From positions 5,215,485-5,279,484 of the forward strand of contig NC_049909.1 of the NCBI RefSeq assembly GCF_001411555.2: DNA of 64,000 nt. Direction: 5' to 3'. Shown here in pieces: positions 47,076 through 59,869 of the stretch (within the stretch, counting starts at the first letter, position 1; each line of letters starts with the position of its first letter). The stretch is from Juglans regia (lineage: Eukaryota; Streptophyta; Magnoliopsida; Fagales; Juglandaceae). The translations under genes were made by a program, and so were the position numbers. The notes beneath the pieces were generated by a model, which ran no database searches, was not told the origin of the DNA, and was given only the letters and a program-made list of their open reading frames with translations.

Positions 47076-49519
47076 CTATGTGTAATACCCGAGTCCTACT
47101 ACGTAGGTCCTTACGTCATTTTATTAATTCTTTAAGTTAAATATTTTGAAATAAAAATTTTTATTACTTCCAATTATTTTATTTTAATATGAGTATGTTT
47201 TATTTTAAAATCTGGTTTATTAAAATAAATCAAGGGTATTATTTTTAAGACTTTGAAATATTTTTCCTTAAGTTCTTCAATTTTATTTATTTAGAAAATG
47301 GCCCAATTAATCTCTACCATTGGATTGGTTGGTAAAAAGCATTCTTGAGGTGGATTCATCTCCACCATCAATCTTCCAAGCTTAGATGATAAGCTTTGAC
47401 CAAGGCAAAAGTTTCCCCCACCCTTTCACCCGTATAAGGCTTCTAAGAAAAGCCATTAAGCCTTTGACTCATAAGCTTCCCAAGGAAGCTATTGAATTGA
47501 CTTTACCTCACACCTATCGTCCAAAGCAACACCAAAAGGTAAGAGTTGAAAATCAATTTCCTTTCTTCCCACTTACCAGTCGATCTACACCCAAGGAAAA
47601 TGGAAAACTTCATCTCCCTCTCCAAGCAAGCCATAGCCAACCTTCACCTATTTCCTTCCTCTTCTCTTTCCATCTTCAAGAAAGTAAGTTCATCTTATCA
47701 CCTTCAAGCCTTGTGACTCCATAGCAAGGGAAGAAGAAAAATATTTTCTCTCATCCTCTTCAAGCCATACGAGTATACTCCCTCCCTACTCATTTTCGGG
47801 TTTTTCCTTAAACCTTGGAACTAAAATTTGATTTCATCTTCTAAATGGTGAAATATTGAAGGTAATAGACTTTTAAATTATTCCCTAGTATGATTTACAT
47901 GTGGGTTTCAAATTTCACCATTTCTTACCCATGATGTTTCGGTTTTGGGTTTAAAACAGTGATATTGTGTTGCTCTTCTTCCACAAGGGTTTACCACTAT
48001 TTGGTCCTCTATCTTGCCTCTTGAAAGGGGCTAAGAGCTTAATGTAAAATCCTAATTTGACTCATTTGATTTTAGTGTGATTTGGAAGCTTACTATGTTG
48101 TTTTAGCTTATGTTTTGATGTAGTTAATTTCTTATATTGTAAATAAATATGTATGCCCTCTTTTTGGCCCAAACCGGATGGTATTATAGTTGTTTTTCTA
48201 TGTATTTTCCTATATTTCGAAAATGCCATTTTGTTATTAAATTTGGTTTAATCATAGGAGATGATTATAGTGATTTTAGTTGGTATCATGTGCCTTGTGT
48301 TGAGATTTGGTTGGTAATCTATTTTAGGATGCTAGAGGTTTGATTTAAAGGTTTTGTTTGGTCTTATAATTTTATATCTTGCTTTTAAAAGTATTAAGTG
48401 AGTAAATCATAAGTTTAAGTGTTTAAAGGTTTTAAAGTTTCTTAATGGGTAACTTTGTTATATTTTATACTACTTTAATTTTAATGGGGGGTTTTATCTA
48501 AAATAATTAATATATTGCTTATGTGAATAGGTTATAGCTTTATTAGTTTAGATATAAGGGATTAATTGTGCATGAGGTATTATGATATGCAAAGTTGTCC
48601 AAGCATTTCTAAGTCCATGTCATGCATGTTGTCCCTCCTCGTTTGGTTAAATTCTACCTAACTCAATAGTCCAAAATATTGATGAGCTAACCTTTTTATA
48701 ATGAGGGACTAAAAGTTGATTAAAGGGCATGTTCCCTAAGCTTGTTTAGCCTACTTGAATTGCCTAAATCTATTTTAAAGCTCATTATCGAGAATTCTAG
48801 ATTTTTATCTCCTAATGACCATAACCCAAAGCGAGTTTGAGCCAAAGAAACCTTGCTCGAAGCCTATAAGTTATTAACTACTTTTCATGTAAGCTTTTAA
48901 AATAGTATTTCCATGGATAGCTAGCATGTCTTAATACTTAAGTTATTTCTCTTATAAATTGAGGTGAAGAGTAGTCAATTGGGTTAATGTTAAGCATAGA
49001 AATGACATTAGATTGTAATTTCGTAGCTTTCCCTTTTAAAGGGAGGGCTAAAGAATATGATACGAGTATTAACACACTTATATTATTTATTGGAATAGGA
49101 ATATTGATGAATGAAAGTATCGAGGAGCATAGAGGTAAGTAGTTATGACCATACTTCTTACACCAAGTTCTCTTTATGAAAAGAATGTCTCTCTTTCTTA
49201 TTGCAAATGTTCTTCTAAAGAAAAAAGTAAATGAATATAGTATGTACAAGCCATTCCTTGATAGCCCTTGTTAAGCACCCTATCGATTATAATTGTGTGT
49301 ATGTATAAGGTAATGCATGCACGTAAGTTCTAAGTAATGAGATTTTCATACATGCTCTCAATAAATTTACTGATTATTCTTATATGTAGTATAGTATGAA
49401 AATATATCTTTTTCATAAAAATGCATGTGCATTGGAGTAAGAAAGATGATGAAAATGTTTTGATTGCAAAAAGGGAAGGAGATGAACATCTTATGCCTTA
49501 TGCTTTATGAGATGCTCTA

Positions 49520-49790
49520 AATGATGCGAAGAAAACGTTTTAAAATGTCCCTATGAACTCATGTTTTAAATAATGCAAAGAAAGCGTTTTAAGATGTCCC
49601 TATACACTGATGTTAAATTGTCCCTATGAACTGACGCTTAATGAATGTCATGAAAAATGATGTTAAGTTCATGCTTTAAAATGATGTTTCTTCATGAATG
49701 CACTGTTAAATGAAAAGATGATGTTAAGTTCATGTTCTAAAATGACGTTTTTCATTAATGAACTGTTAAATGATGAAAAGGACTGACATG
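49520..49790 (+). repeat. Two short tandem duplications in F3 LTR
   Basis: About two copies of a ~53-bp unit (GTTTTAAAATGTCCCTATG region, 49538-49610), followed by two copies of a ~67-bp unit (GATGTTAAGTTCATG, 49658-49790). Confidence 0.7.
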
Positions 49791-50068
49791 AATGAATGTA
49801 AGAAATGACTGAATGAATGAATGCTTTAATATATGAAACTATATAACGGCCATATGAATGAAAAAGGTACCAAAGGAATGGGCAGATTGCAATGCCGGGT
49901 AAGTAGTACTGGTAGTGCACCCAGTGCTGCCCCCTGACTGAAAAGGGATTCCCAACCTGTGGTCACGGGCGGAATCCAGGTCTGAAGGAAGACCGCTAAC
50001 CCCAACACACGGGGCGTAATAGTGTGTACCGGCCAAAGAAAGTGAAACGTAAAGTAAAGTTATTTCTA

Positions 50069-50140
50069 AGAAATGTTTATGCATGAAAGCTAAAAAATGT
50101 TTATGCATGAAAGCAATGAAATGTTTATGCATGAAAGTAT
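50069..50140 (+). repeat. Three ~27-bp tandem units
   Basis: AATGTTTATGCATGAAAGC occurs three times in a row with short spacers, inside the F3 LTR. Confidence 0.85.
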
Positions 50141-50630
50141 GACTTATTACTTAAACTATTATGCATGAAAGCATTGTCAAGAATAGCGAAAATGTTTATG
50201 TATGTATGTTTCAAAAGAAAAGAATAGATGCCTAGTATGTTTATTGCATGGTGTACTACTTACTGAATATTCGACTCATTTTTTGTGCTAAATGTTTTAA
50301 ACATCCAGGTAATGATGAAAAGGCTAGGGAGAAAGGCATTACTGCAGAGGGAGAGGCAAACGCTTAGGACCTTCCCTAACGAGGACAATTATGTTACGAA
50401 TGATGGGTTATGTTATGTATAGATATTTTAATTTGGGATGGACTCTGAGAGTCTCTTATGGATGAATGTTTGAATAGAATGTCCATTAGGTGTTCCCTTT
50501 TATTAAATGAAAAATTTAGAGTGCACGTGTGTCATGTCCATGCCGATCGCATGTTATTAGAAAAAGAAAGAAAAGAACAGTCATGTAAGTCAGGATTTCG
50601 TCCTTCCTGGGACGGGGTTGTGACACTATG

Positions 50631-51363
50631 TATAGGACTTGATGAATCTATATGGAAATAAGGGAAGAGAGTTGAGAATGAACTAGGGTTTGGCTTACAC
50701 GCTTACCATAGGAAGATCTACCACTTTTTGTCATGTGTCACGCATGCATGAAGATCTTTGTTTATGGGAGAAAACTTTTTGACACGTCACTATAGGAAAG
50801 AGGTTCTAGAAGGAAATGATGAGATTAAGGAAAAGTAGAACTTAAGGAAGGCCAAGAGGCCATGGACGGCAACAAGGAGAAAGGGAAGTAGTTTTTTGCC
50901 ATATGTCATGCATGCATAAGAGGTAGGTAAAAAGTTTTCTTGGGAAAGAGCAAGATCAAGGTTGGAAGGAGGCTACACGCCTAAGGGCTTTTAGAATAAT
51001 ATTTTTTTTATAAGAGCACTTGAGGTGGACAGCTAGGGCATGGTTCTTTGTGTAAAAAAGGACCAATCACATGCTTGTCAAAAGGTATGGTGAAAAGAAG
51101 ATCTCCTAGGGAAGAGAAGGGTTCGGCAGCCATGCACTTACTCACACACTCCTCACATGCCACTTGGCACTCATGCACACATGTAGGAGATTGATGAGAA
51201 GGGTCTGTTGATGAAGCATGCAACTTTCGCCTCTACTCCCCCATATTTGTCTCCTTGAAGGAAACTCAAATAATAAATTCTTAACTATTGAAACCTAAAC
51301 TTAAACTCTCTAAAACTCAAAACTAAAAACTCAAAAATCAAAGACTAAAACTAAAACTAAGAT
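50631..51363. other. Unassigned intergenic sequence
   Basis: This continues the sequence interrupted by the F3 LTR. It contains two related (TGTCATGCATGCAT) words near 50735 and 50905. Nothing gene-like. Confidence 0.4.
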
Positions 51364-54300
51364 TGTAACAGCCCGCTAGAAATTCATTGGTGGAATTTCT
51401 ATTGACTTTAGGAATCTCGTGAAAAACCCATAAGTTTTTACGAATCGACCAATCGCTCAGGTTTTAGTCTGTCGTCATAATCAGTGTTATCACTCACTAT
51501 GGTGCTAGATTTGTGAGTTTAATTATTTGAGATAGTTACAAGTGTCAGAATGCATTATGGTCTGCGCCATTAGACTCAGTGGATTATTTAGAATTTTATG
51601 GCGCAATAACCATTTTTCATAATTCCGGACGAAACGTCTATTGGAAATTGTGAAATTATTTTTAGGGGCACTTCGGGGTTGAATTTCGGTAAACGATTTT
51701 CACTATAAGTTAATATGAATATTTAGAATTTTTTAGTACTAAGTTTATTATGTATTTTTTTGGAGTGAATAGTAACCTCAATAAGCGCACCCATTGCAGT
51801 GTTTTCAAAATCACAGTGTGAAATGTCCAAATTAGGTTGGAGGAATTTTATTTGGACACTTGGTAAGATCTTAGCCACGCATAATGAATAATATTAGAGA
51901 CTTGGTACAAAGAGGAACCATTAGATGGATTTGTGAAGGAAGTCAAGGTGTGACATCATGCCACCTAAGCAAAGCTGTGTTTCATCTGTTCAACCAAATT
52001 GTGCCAGACCAAAGAGGGTTTCAACCCTAGCAAAACCCTAAATGGTTGGAATCCAATTGAAACCCCAAAAGTTTGGTTGAAACCAAAACCCTAAATGGTT
52101 TTCCCAAACCCTAAAGTTGGCCTCCAAACCCTTTTTAATCCGATTTCTAGCATTGTGTTTAATCACTTGATTAAATCACTTCCACATGCTATTAATTAAT
52201 CAAATTCTTGTTATGAAATCATTATTCAACCTTTTAAACCTTGGGAATTTGATTGGGCCAAGAAAAAATTGATTTTAGGCTTGATAGCATCTCAAACTCT
52301 AACCAAACCCCCTTTAAACCCCAAATTGAAGCCCAATTGGTGGGGCCCACCAAGGCCCACGAAATTGGCCACCTTGGCAAAATTTCTTGGAGAAGTTTCC
52401 TCCCCCACAAGGCAGACCACCCACTGCCATTGGCTGCACCCAATAGTGCCTTGATGTGAAGGAGAAATCCACTCCATCAACCTCCATCTTTCACAGCTGC
52501 TGCAGGCAGTCTTTGCCCCTCACTATTCTCCACTTTATGTCACATAGCCACCTCCAATCAAGGGTCATTCTAGCCCAAAAATTCCCCCTCCAGGAGTCTA
52601 TAGTCGTGCAAGGCACTTTTCATTCCATTTTATCACTTCTTTCCCCCGTTCTTAGAGAGAAACCCAAAAGAGCTCTCTCGGGCAGATTTCTGGGTCTTTT
52701 TGCATGGCTATTTTCGATCCTTTGTAAGTATTATCTCATCATGACTCCTTCATAAAAGTTGTTCGTATTTGAGTCTAGTTTCCGTGGATATCTTATTAGT
52801 CTCATTCCATGCTCATTTGATTGGTCAAAAGTATTTTTAACCATGGAAAGATCATTCCGGGCGTAAAACTAGAGAGTATGTTATGTTTTGGAAGTTTTGA
52901 CCAAGCTAATGGATATATCTTGGTCCGAAAATTTTATGGAGTGTTGTTAACATATGTTTATGAATGTTCATTAAGTTTTTTTTGCATGAATAAAGCTTTT
53001 GATATTAGATTTTCTTAGAGTTAGAAACTTGAAAACTGGAAGTGGAAAAACAGTTTCTGTTTTGTGAAAGTTGGAATATTTCGTGGTTTGATCTTATTCC
53101 AAAGGCTTTGATATTTTTATATGATGATCCTAAGCCTCTTATATACATGTTAGGATGTTATTTCGAAGATATTTAGTATTAGTTTTAAATATATGATTTT
53201 CTATGCAAGAGGATTTCGGTTAGGCCTAAAATTTGATGTTTGTGAGTTAGATCCGTGTTTTATTAAATTTTAGCCATGTGATTTTAAGTTTGATAGCTGG
53301 ATCTTCTTTAGGACACATTTGTAAACCATGTGATGTGTTAGTTTGAAGATCACATGTTTCTAAGCCATGGATCAAGAGATTGATCAAAGTTAGTTGGGAA
53401 AAACAGTTTCTGTTTTGGACTAAGTTTAAAACCAAAAACTCCAAGTGTTATTTTGTGATTTATGGTGAGTTTTGTTTGATGATTTAAAGCATGGTTGATC
53501 TTAGGATGATGTTATGAATATGTTAGAAGTAAGATTTGATTTTTTGGAATTTTTGGAGATGTTTTTATTAAGGTCAAAACTTGTGATTTAAGGGTTTACT
53601 TTTTGTTAAAAAGTTTGGATCTTTTTACAAAAAAGTTTGGTGTTGATAATTAGTTTTTTCTTAATGGATATTTTTAAGGGTGTTTTTAAACTTAGGATAG
53701 GAAGATCCTTGTTACAAAATTTTGGTTTAATCATGAGTTTTGAATATGGAAGAAATTGCAACCAAAATCAAGAGAAATGATCTATGTAAGTTTCGACCAT
53801 AGTGAATTTTTCATAGTTGTGATTGGTTTTAAATTTTTCTGAGTTGATATTTGAGTTTGGAACAAAATTTACATGAAGAATGTAAATTTTGGTAATTTTT
53901 GGAATTAGGATGTCAAATCGTTAAGTTAGGGGTAAATGGTCATTTGCCCACATGTAGAGGGTAAAATGGTAATTTTACTCTAAGTTGTCTCTTTTCACAT
54001 TTCTAATTGTTAGTAATTAATTTCTAACTTTTAGAATACCCTTTTACAGTTCCTCGTGTTTCGTGCTTTATTCTAGTAGAACGCGACGATCGAGGTAAGT
54101 TAGCTTTTAACTTACTATCAGTTTAATGTATATAAGTGAAAAGTAAGGGAACTAAATTGTATGTATGCATGTTATCATATGTGCCATGCTAAGTCATTAC
54201 ATATTTATCTGTTACACAGAATTTATTCTGTCATGAATTATTCATCTGTTACACAAGATATTCTGTCACGTATTCCTATACATTGCAAATATGTCATGTT

Positions 54301-55016
54301 AAGTTAAGTATGCCATCTGTTACATGTATTTCATGTCACGTAATATTCACTATCACATGTTACACCATGTTAAGAAATGTTGTTTGTTATATGGTATGAC
54401 ATGTTACGAAATATTGCATGTTACATGTATGCCATGTTATGAAATGTACTCTGTTACATTTATGTCTTGAAGTATGTCATGTCTGTCATATTACGTTCAT
54501 GTCACGTTATGCTACGTCAAGACTTTTGTCTTTTATGTCACGTCACGTTACGAAATGTCATGTATGCCAGTTAAGTTATTCATGTCAATCACGACCCTAA
54601 GTGCTAAGATGGGGTAATATCCTAGTGGAACTTCTTTATTCACGCTGGAGTATCTAAATAGGTGTGAAATTTCCTGGGTTGACGAAGTACAGTCAGCAGG
54701 TTGCGAATGGGGCCTAATTAGCTGGTCACCGGAGCGCGTCAGGCACTAACGCCGATGGTGCCACACATTATGTTACGTGTGTCCACAGTAAGTGTGGCAC
54801 AAACAAATAAGTCATGGGGCCACAACAACTGTGGAGCATGAAGTATGGGGCCACAACAACTGTGGAGCATACACTACGTGAGACACAGCAATTGTGACTC
54901 GTAGAATACGTGGGGCCACAACAACTGTGGAGTACATATTAACGCACTCACAGCTGGTATAGAAACCTGTGATGTGATGCAGTAATCGGCAGGGACACAC
55001 GGCTCAAGAGGACCTG
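51364..55016 (+). mobile_element. LTR, family F5, 3' end missing
   Basis: It starts TGTAACAGCCCGC after AAGAT. It has a C-rich leader (52300-52700), GTAAGT at 52724, CGAGGTAAGT at 54091-54100, a conserved block with GATGGGGTAATATCC at about 54607, and ATGTCATGTTACG-rich repeats (54180-54580). It is cut off at 55017 where another LTR begins, so no end or duplication is seen. Confidence 0.75.
54812..54945 (+). repeat. GGCCACAACAACTGTGG tandem units
   Basis: Four units of about 35-45 bp, three with GGGGCCACAACAACTGTGG and one diverged (GAGACACAGCAATTGTGAC). Each core is an inverted repeat, CCACA..TGTGG, able to form a small stem-loop. Confidence 0.85.
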
Positions 55017-55600
55017 TGTAGCACCCATATGGTCACTTTAATGATTAAGTCTATTGAATAAGATTTTAAGTTAATTAAATGGTTTTATTCTTTTGAAGAT
55101 ATTAAATAAGACTTCATCATTTATTAATGATGAAAGAATATTATATTATAAACTAAAGTTAGTTTAAATAATATTCTATCTTAATTCCTCTAAGTGCTTT
55201 TAATTAAGTTAATATTTATGCATTTTCAAATTAGTGTTTTAATTCTCCATCGTTAGATCGTTTTGTAGATCCCCAGACGTTGGGTTTTAGAATAAAACCC
55301 CAGCCCCTCTTCCTTCTCCCTCACTTTTTCCCTAGCCCTCTCTCTCTCTCCTCCCTCTCCCTCGCGGCTTGCACTGCACGACACCCCCATGCCCGAATTG
55401 CTCCACCCCACAGCCTGGCGCCGCCGTGTGCCGGTGAGCCTCACCTCCGCCATCGCCGGCACCACCTCACTTCGGCGGCCTCCCTACATCGGTCTCCCTC
55501 TCTCACGCTCTCTCTTCCTCTCCCTCGGCAGTGCACAACCCAAATGGGCTTCACATTGCTGTGCCGCCATGCACCGTCTAGTGGTAGCTTTGGGAATTCA
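55017..55600 (+). mobile_element. LTR 5' fragment, family F4
   Basis: It starts TGTAGCACCCATATGG. The AT-rich part, CGTTAGATCGTTTTGTAGA, and the C-rich leader with AACCCCAGCCCC parallel 58380-58800 of the complete F4 LTR. It breaks off at about 55600 against an Athila-like fragment. Confidence 0.72.
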
Positions 55601-55629
55601 GCTCCATAAGTCTCGTCGGCCTTGACTGT

Positions 55630-56150
55630 GCCTCGATTGCTTATTTGAAAACAATAATGTAACTCGGAAGGGAATTCCATAGATTTAAACACATCAAAAG
55701 TGACTTGCTTATCGCTGACCCTCAAAATGAGTTTCCCTTACTAGACATCAATTAAGGTTCTCCCCGTCGCATGGAAAGGTCGGCCCAGTATCAAAGGGAT
55801 CTCTTTATCCTTCTCCATATCAAGCACAATGAAGTCGGCCAGGAAGATGAACTTTTCAACTTTCACCAGTACGTCCTCTATGAGTCCTCTCGGGTATCAA
55901 CTTTCACCGCTAACTGTAGAGAGATGGTGGTCTGCTTTGCTTTTTTAAGACCTAGTTTCCTGAAAACAGAGAGAGATATTAGATTAATACTTGCTCCTAA
56001 GTCGCATAAAGTTTTATCAAAATAGGAATTTCCTATAGTGCAAGGGATCGTTAAACTTCCCAGATCTTTCAACTTAGGTGGCAGCTTCTTTTGTAAAATT
56101 ACACTACTCTCCTCAGTCAGCATTACAACTCATGCTCTTCCCACTTCTGT
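55630..56150 (-). pseudogene. Athila-like protease remnant
   Basis: 55878-56123 reads KKLPPKLKDLGSLTIPCTIG then CDLGASINLISLSVFRKLGL, with the aspartic protease DLGAS motif. After a frame break comes the IDV..RVSDKQVTFDVFKSM segment (55680-55770). The frame runs out of the element into unrelated LTR leader near 55600. Confidence 0.83.
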
Positions 56151-56755
56151 TTGTTTGATAATATATCATTCAAAAATTTTGCATATTTAGGCATTTTCTC
56201 CAAAGTTTCAAAGATAGGAATATTAATATGCAATTGCTTAAATATACTCATAAATTTAGAGAACTGATTATGAATCTTATTTTTTCTTAATCTCTGCAGA
56301 AAAGAAATTGGTGGATCATAAATTGAAGAAGAATAAGTTTCAGATATAAACTCCCTAGATTTCTTGGGTTTTGCAACCCCTTTATTCTCCTTAGTCTTTT
56401 CAGCTTGCTAGTTGGTTGTATCCTGCTATGCTTCTTTCACCTCGGACTCGGCTTCCTTCATCTCAGACTCCACATTTTCGACAGCTTCTACATCTTGCTC
56501 GATATTTACTGTTTGCGGCTAGTCATATGTTCGCCCACTTCTCAATGTTATGGCTTTTACATGTTCCTTTAGATTGGTCACAATTTTGCTCAGTAAAGTC
56601 TCTACCGTCCTTTTGGTAAGCATGTTTGAGAGCTCACTGATTTGCGCCTCAAGATTGCGGATTGAAGCCGAGTTGTTTTGGATTACTATATCGGTCTTTT
56701 GCATGTAATACATAAACATATCATCAAGTGTCAGTTTCTTCTCTTGCTGTGGAAA

Positions 56756-57624
56756 CTATTGAGGTGGTCTAGCTGGCACTTGATTATTGCTCCATGAAAA
56801 CTTAGGGTGATTTCTCCATCCGGGATTGAACGTGTTTGAATAAGGATTGTTTTGACGTTGGAAATTTGAAACGTAATGGGCTTGTTCACAACTCGGTTGG
56901 GCAAAAGGATTCTCCACTTGGCAATCTACACTTGAATGATTTCCTGCACAATGATCACAAACAACATTAGTTTGAATAGCATTAGCGTTCATCTTACCTG
57001 GTTGTTGTGATAGATTTGCCATCTGCGACGCTAATGGGGGGAAACAGAGTGCAAACCCTTGATAGTTGTTGGATGCCAATTCTTCCAGAAGTTCATATGC
57101 AGCTTCATGGGTCTCACTCATTAATGCTCCTCCCGCGGCCGCATCAACCATAGAGTGATTTGTGGGTCCCAAACCATTGTATAATATCTGTACTTGAAGC
57201 CAGGCTGTGAGGTCGTGATGTGGACAATTGCGCAATAAATCCTTGTATCTCTCCCACGCCTCATATAATGATTCACCCTTAAATTGGGTGAAGGTAGTAA
57301 TATCATTCCTTAATTTCGCTGTCTTATCAGAGGAAAATATTTTGTTAAGAATTTTTATGCTAATCCCTCCCTGGTGGTGATGATGCCGGGTGGCAAAGAG
57401 TTCAACCAACCTTTTGGTTTTTTCATAAATGAGAAAAGAAAAAGTCTCAATTGAATCGCATCATTTGTCACTCCGTTGTATTCAAAAGTATCATAATTTT
57501 CTAGGAAATTTGCAATATGGGCATTAGGATCCTCTTGTGACAGCCCCCCAAACTGGACGGTTTGTTGAATCATTTGAATGATAGCCGGCTTGATCTCGAA
57601 GTAATTGGCTTGTATAGCTGGTCT
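56756..57624 (-). pseudogene. Athila-like gag remnant
   Basis: It reads QANYFEIKPAIIQMIQ and QFGGLSQEDPNAHIANFLE (57355-57624). After a frame shift at the GWLNSLPP segment, 56756-57409 is open with KTAKLRNDITTF, GESLYEAWERYKDLLR, DAAAGGALMS and AYELLEELASNNYQ. A nucleocapsid knuckle CDHCAGNHSSVDC (CX2CX3HX4C, the Athila/TAT pattern) follows. It is broken by the frame shift. Confidence 0.88.
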
Positions 57625-57980
57625 TGTAATACCCCTATTTTAGCATATTTATTTATTTTATGTGGAAGTTTTTTTTAATTAATTTAAATATTATTTTTCT
57701 TGTTTTAAAAATTTATCGATTTTTTTCTCGTTGGATTTATTTTATAATTTTTAAGTTGTGAAATTTATTTTGATGTGCTTTGGTGATTTTATTTAATGTT
57801 TGTTTTTAAATTTGTATTTTGCTTTAATGAATAATTTTATTGTTGAACTTTAATTGTTATTGTTTTATTTTCTTTTCTTTTTTTTCTTTTCCATTTCTTT
57901 TTTTTTTTCTCCCACGCACGACACTACACGGTGCACGTCTATCTCATTTCTTTCTCTAGGGTTTTTCTTAGCACCCGTAT
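57625..57980 (+). mobile_element. 5' part of an outer LTR (F1-related), interrupted
   Basis: It starts TGTAATACCCCTATTTTAGC, close to the F1 start, and runs into a C/T-rich leader. It is split at 57981 by a 5.4-kb solo LTR and resumes at 63378 with a C-rich leader up to the window edge. Confidence 0.72.
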
Positions 57981-59869
57981 TGTAATACCCAGCTCATTCT
58001 TCTTACGTACGCTTCTCTCTTCTGACGTATGTTTCGTCTTGATGACGTAAGCAAACCCTAATGGCAGAGATTATGTGATCATCTGCCTTTCTCACTACCG
58101 ACTGCGAGTCACGTTATGCGTGTCGAACCATGATAGCGTGTCTCGAAAGATATCGTGTGACTTCTAGGGCACGCCCGGTGTTTTAAATATGCTGGAAATA
58201 TTTATAAGGAGTATTTTCATCACTATTGAATTAATATTTGATCTTAAATACGACAATCATAATATTATTGAAGAGCTCCAAAAATATTACAATTGCCGGA
58301 AATCATTTTAATATTATTATTAAAATGATTTCAATTATTTAAGATATTATGATATTTAAATTATGTTGAGAACTTTTATTAAATAAATGGTTTAACCCTT
58401 TAAATATGTTAAGTGAGACTTCATCATTCTATTAATGATGAAGAAGTTAGTTTAAAATAATTTACCTTAAAGTGCTAAATGTTAGTTCAAATAAATTATT
58501 CGTCGTTAGATCGTTGTGTAGACCCCCAGACGGAAGGACTGGGTTAAATACCCAGACCCCCCTCTTTCCCTCCCATTTCCCCGTAACTCTCTCTCTCCTC
58601 CCTCTCTCATTCGGAGTACGAGGTACGCATCCCCTCCACGCCGAAGCCTTCCAACGCACAGCCCGGCGCCGCCATGCGTCGCCAGGCCACACCGCCGGCA
58701 CCAACGGCTTGCTCTCCCTCCGGCGAGTCCATCCATGCCGACCTCTCCCCCTCACGCTCTCCCTTTCTCCATTTCGGGACTGCACAGCCCGTATGGGCTT
58801 AGTGCACGTAGCGCCGCCGTGCGCCGCCCAATGGCTCCACCGCTCCCACGGCGAGCTCCTCTCCCACCGGCCATCATCCTCCACCAAAGCCAGCCCCTAT
58901 GAAGCAATCCTCCCCCTCCTTCCACGGCAAGTACCCGAAATGGGTCTCTAGCCCATTTCCCACCGTGCGCCGCCGAACGCGGCCACCCACGACCACCATG
59001 CGACGCCATGGACCTCCTCTCCCTTTCCCCGAGCTCCTCCATGTGACCCATGGCTAGAAACCCCCTCCTCCACCTCACGGCTCCTCACTCACGCACGCAT
59101 GGGTTGCACGCCGTGCACCACCGTGCACCGCCACCCATGGCTGATGACCGCGATGTCCAGCCTCCTCAGGCCGCCACCAAGCCAACCCAACCTCCCACGG
59201 CCCCGATCTGCCACCCACGAGAGCACACTCTCTCTCACTCTCCCACGGCTTGTCCTCCATTGAATGGCCAGATCTGCCACTGTGAGCCACCGTGGCGCCA
59301 CCTCGACGCCACCACGAGATTCACCACACCTCATTTAGCCAAGCCCTAGGTCTAAACCATCACTTTATGTGATGGGTAATCACTGCGTGTGATTGACCGC
59401 CACTGTACATGGCTAGATCTGCCATGTTATGCTCTTTACCATCATCACAAGGCTATCACGAGCCTTTCCAAGACCACACCTAGCTATCTAAACGCCTAAA
59501 TAGTCACCGTACGTGAGTTAGCCGCCACGTACGACTCTTCCGACATCATCGGCTATGACGGTCAACGAGCAACGCACGGGTTATCCCGTCGATGGTATAA
59601 CCCTCTATCCCTTATTAATTATGTTGGATATTGATTAGTTGACTAGGTTGTGGACTGTGCTGTTAGTATTTGGGGAGTTGTGGCATTGTAATGAAGTGTT
59701 GGGCATTCTGAGTAGTGAAGTGTTGGGCTTATCTGTATTGTTTGGAGGTGCATTGTGCCGTGTAGTGTACTGTGATGTGTTAGGCGTAATTAGGAAGTGT
59801 GCTGTGTAGTGTGATTTGGGAATATGTGCTGTAATGGTGGCATGGTGTATGTGGAATGGATACAGTGCG

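Larger units (their letters stand above)
47081..50625 (+). mobile_element. Solo LTR, family F3
   Basis: 3545 bp from TGTAATACCCGAG to GGGGTTGTGACA with a perfect duplication CTATG at 47076-47080 and 50626-50630. Features in order: a C-rich leader, GTAAGT at 47684, GAGGTAAGT at 49133, a conserved block GTGCACCCAGTGCTGCCCC (49915-50030), TTCGACTCATTTTTTG, and an acceptor-like CCAG at 50308. Tandem repeats occur at 49500-49790 and 50060-50140. Confidence 0.95.
55600..57624 (-). mobile_element. Athila-like retrotransposon fragment (gag, protease)
   Basis: Minus-strand internal region of a Ty3/gypsy element of the Athila type, from the gag start side at 57624 to past the protease near 55630. It is truncated on both sides by LTRs of other families. 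Domain order gag, knuckle, spacer, protease is as expected. Reverse transcriptase and its own LTRs are absent. Several frame breaks make it non-functional. Confidence 0.85.
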
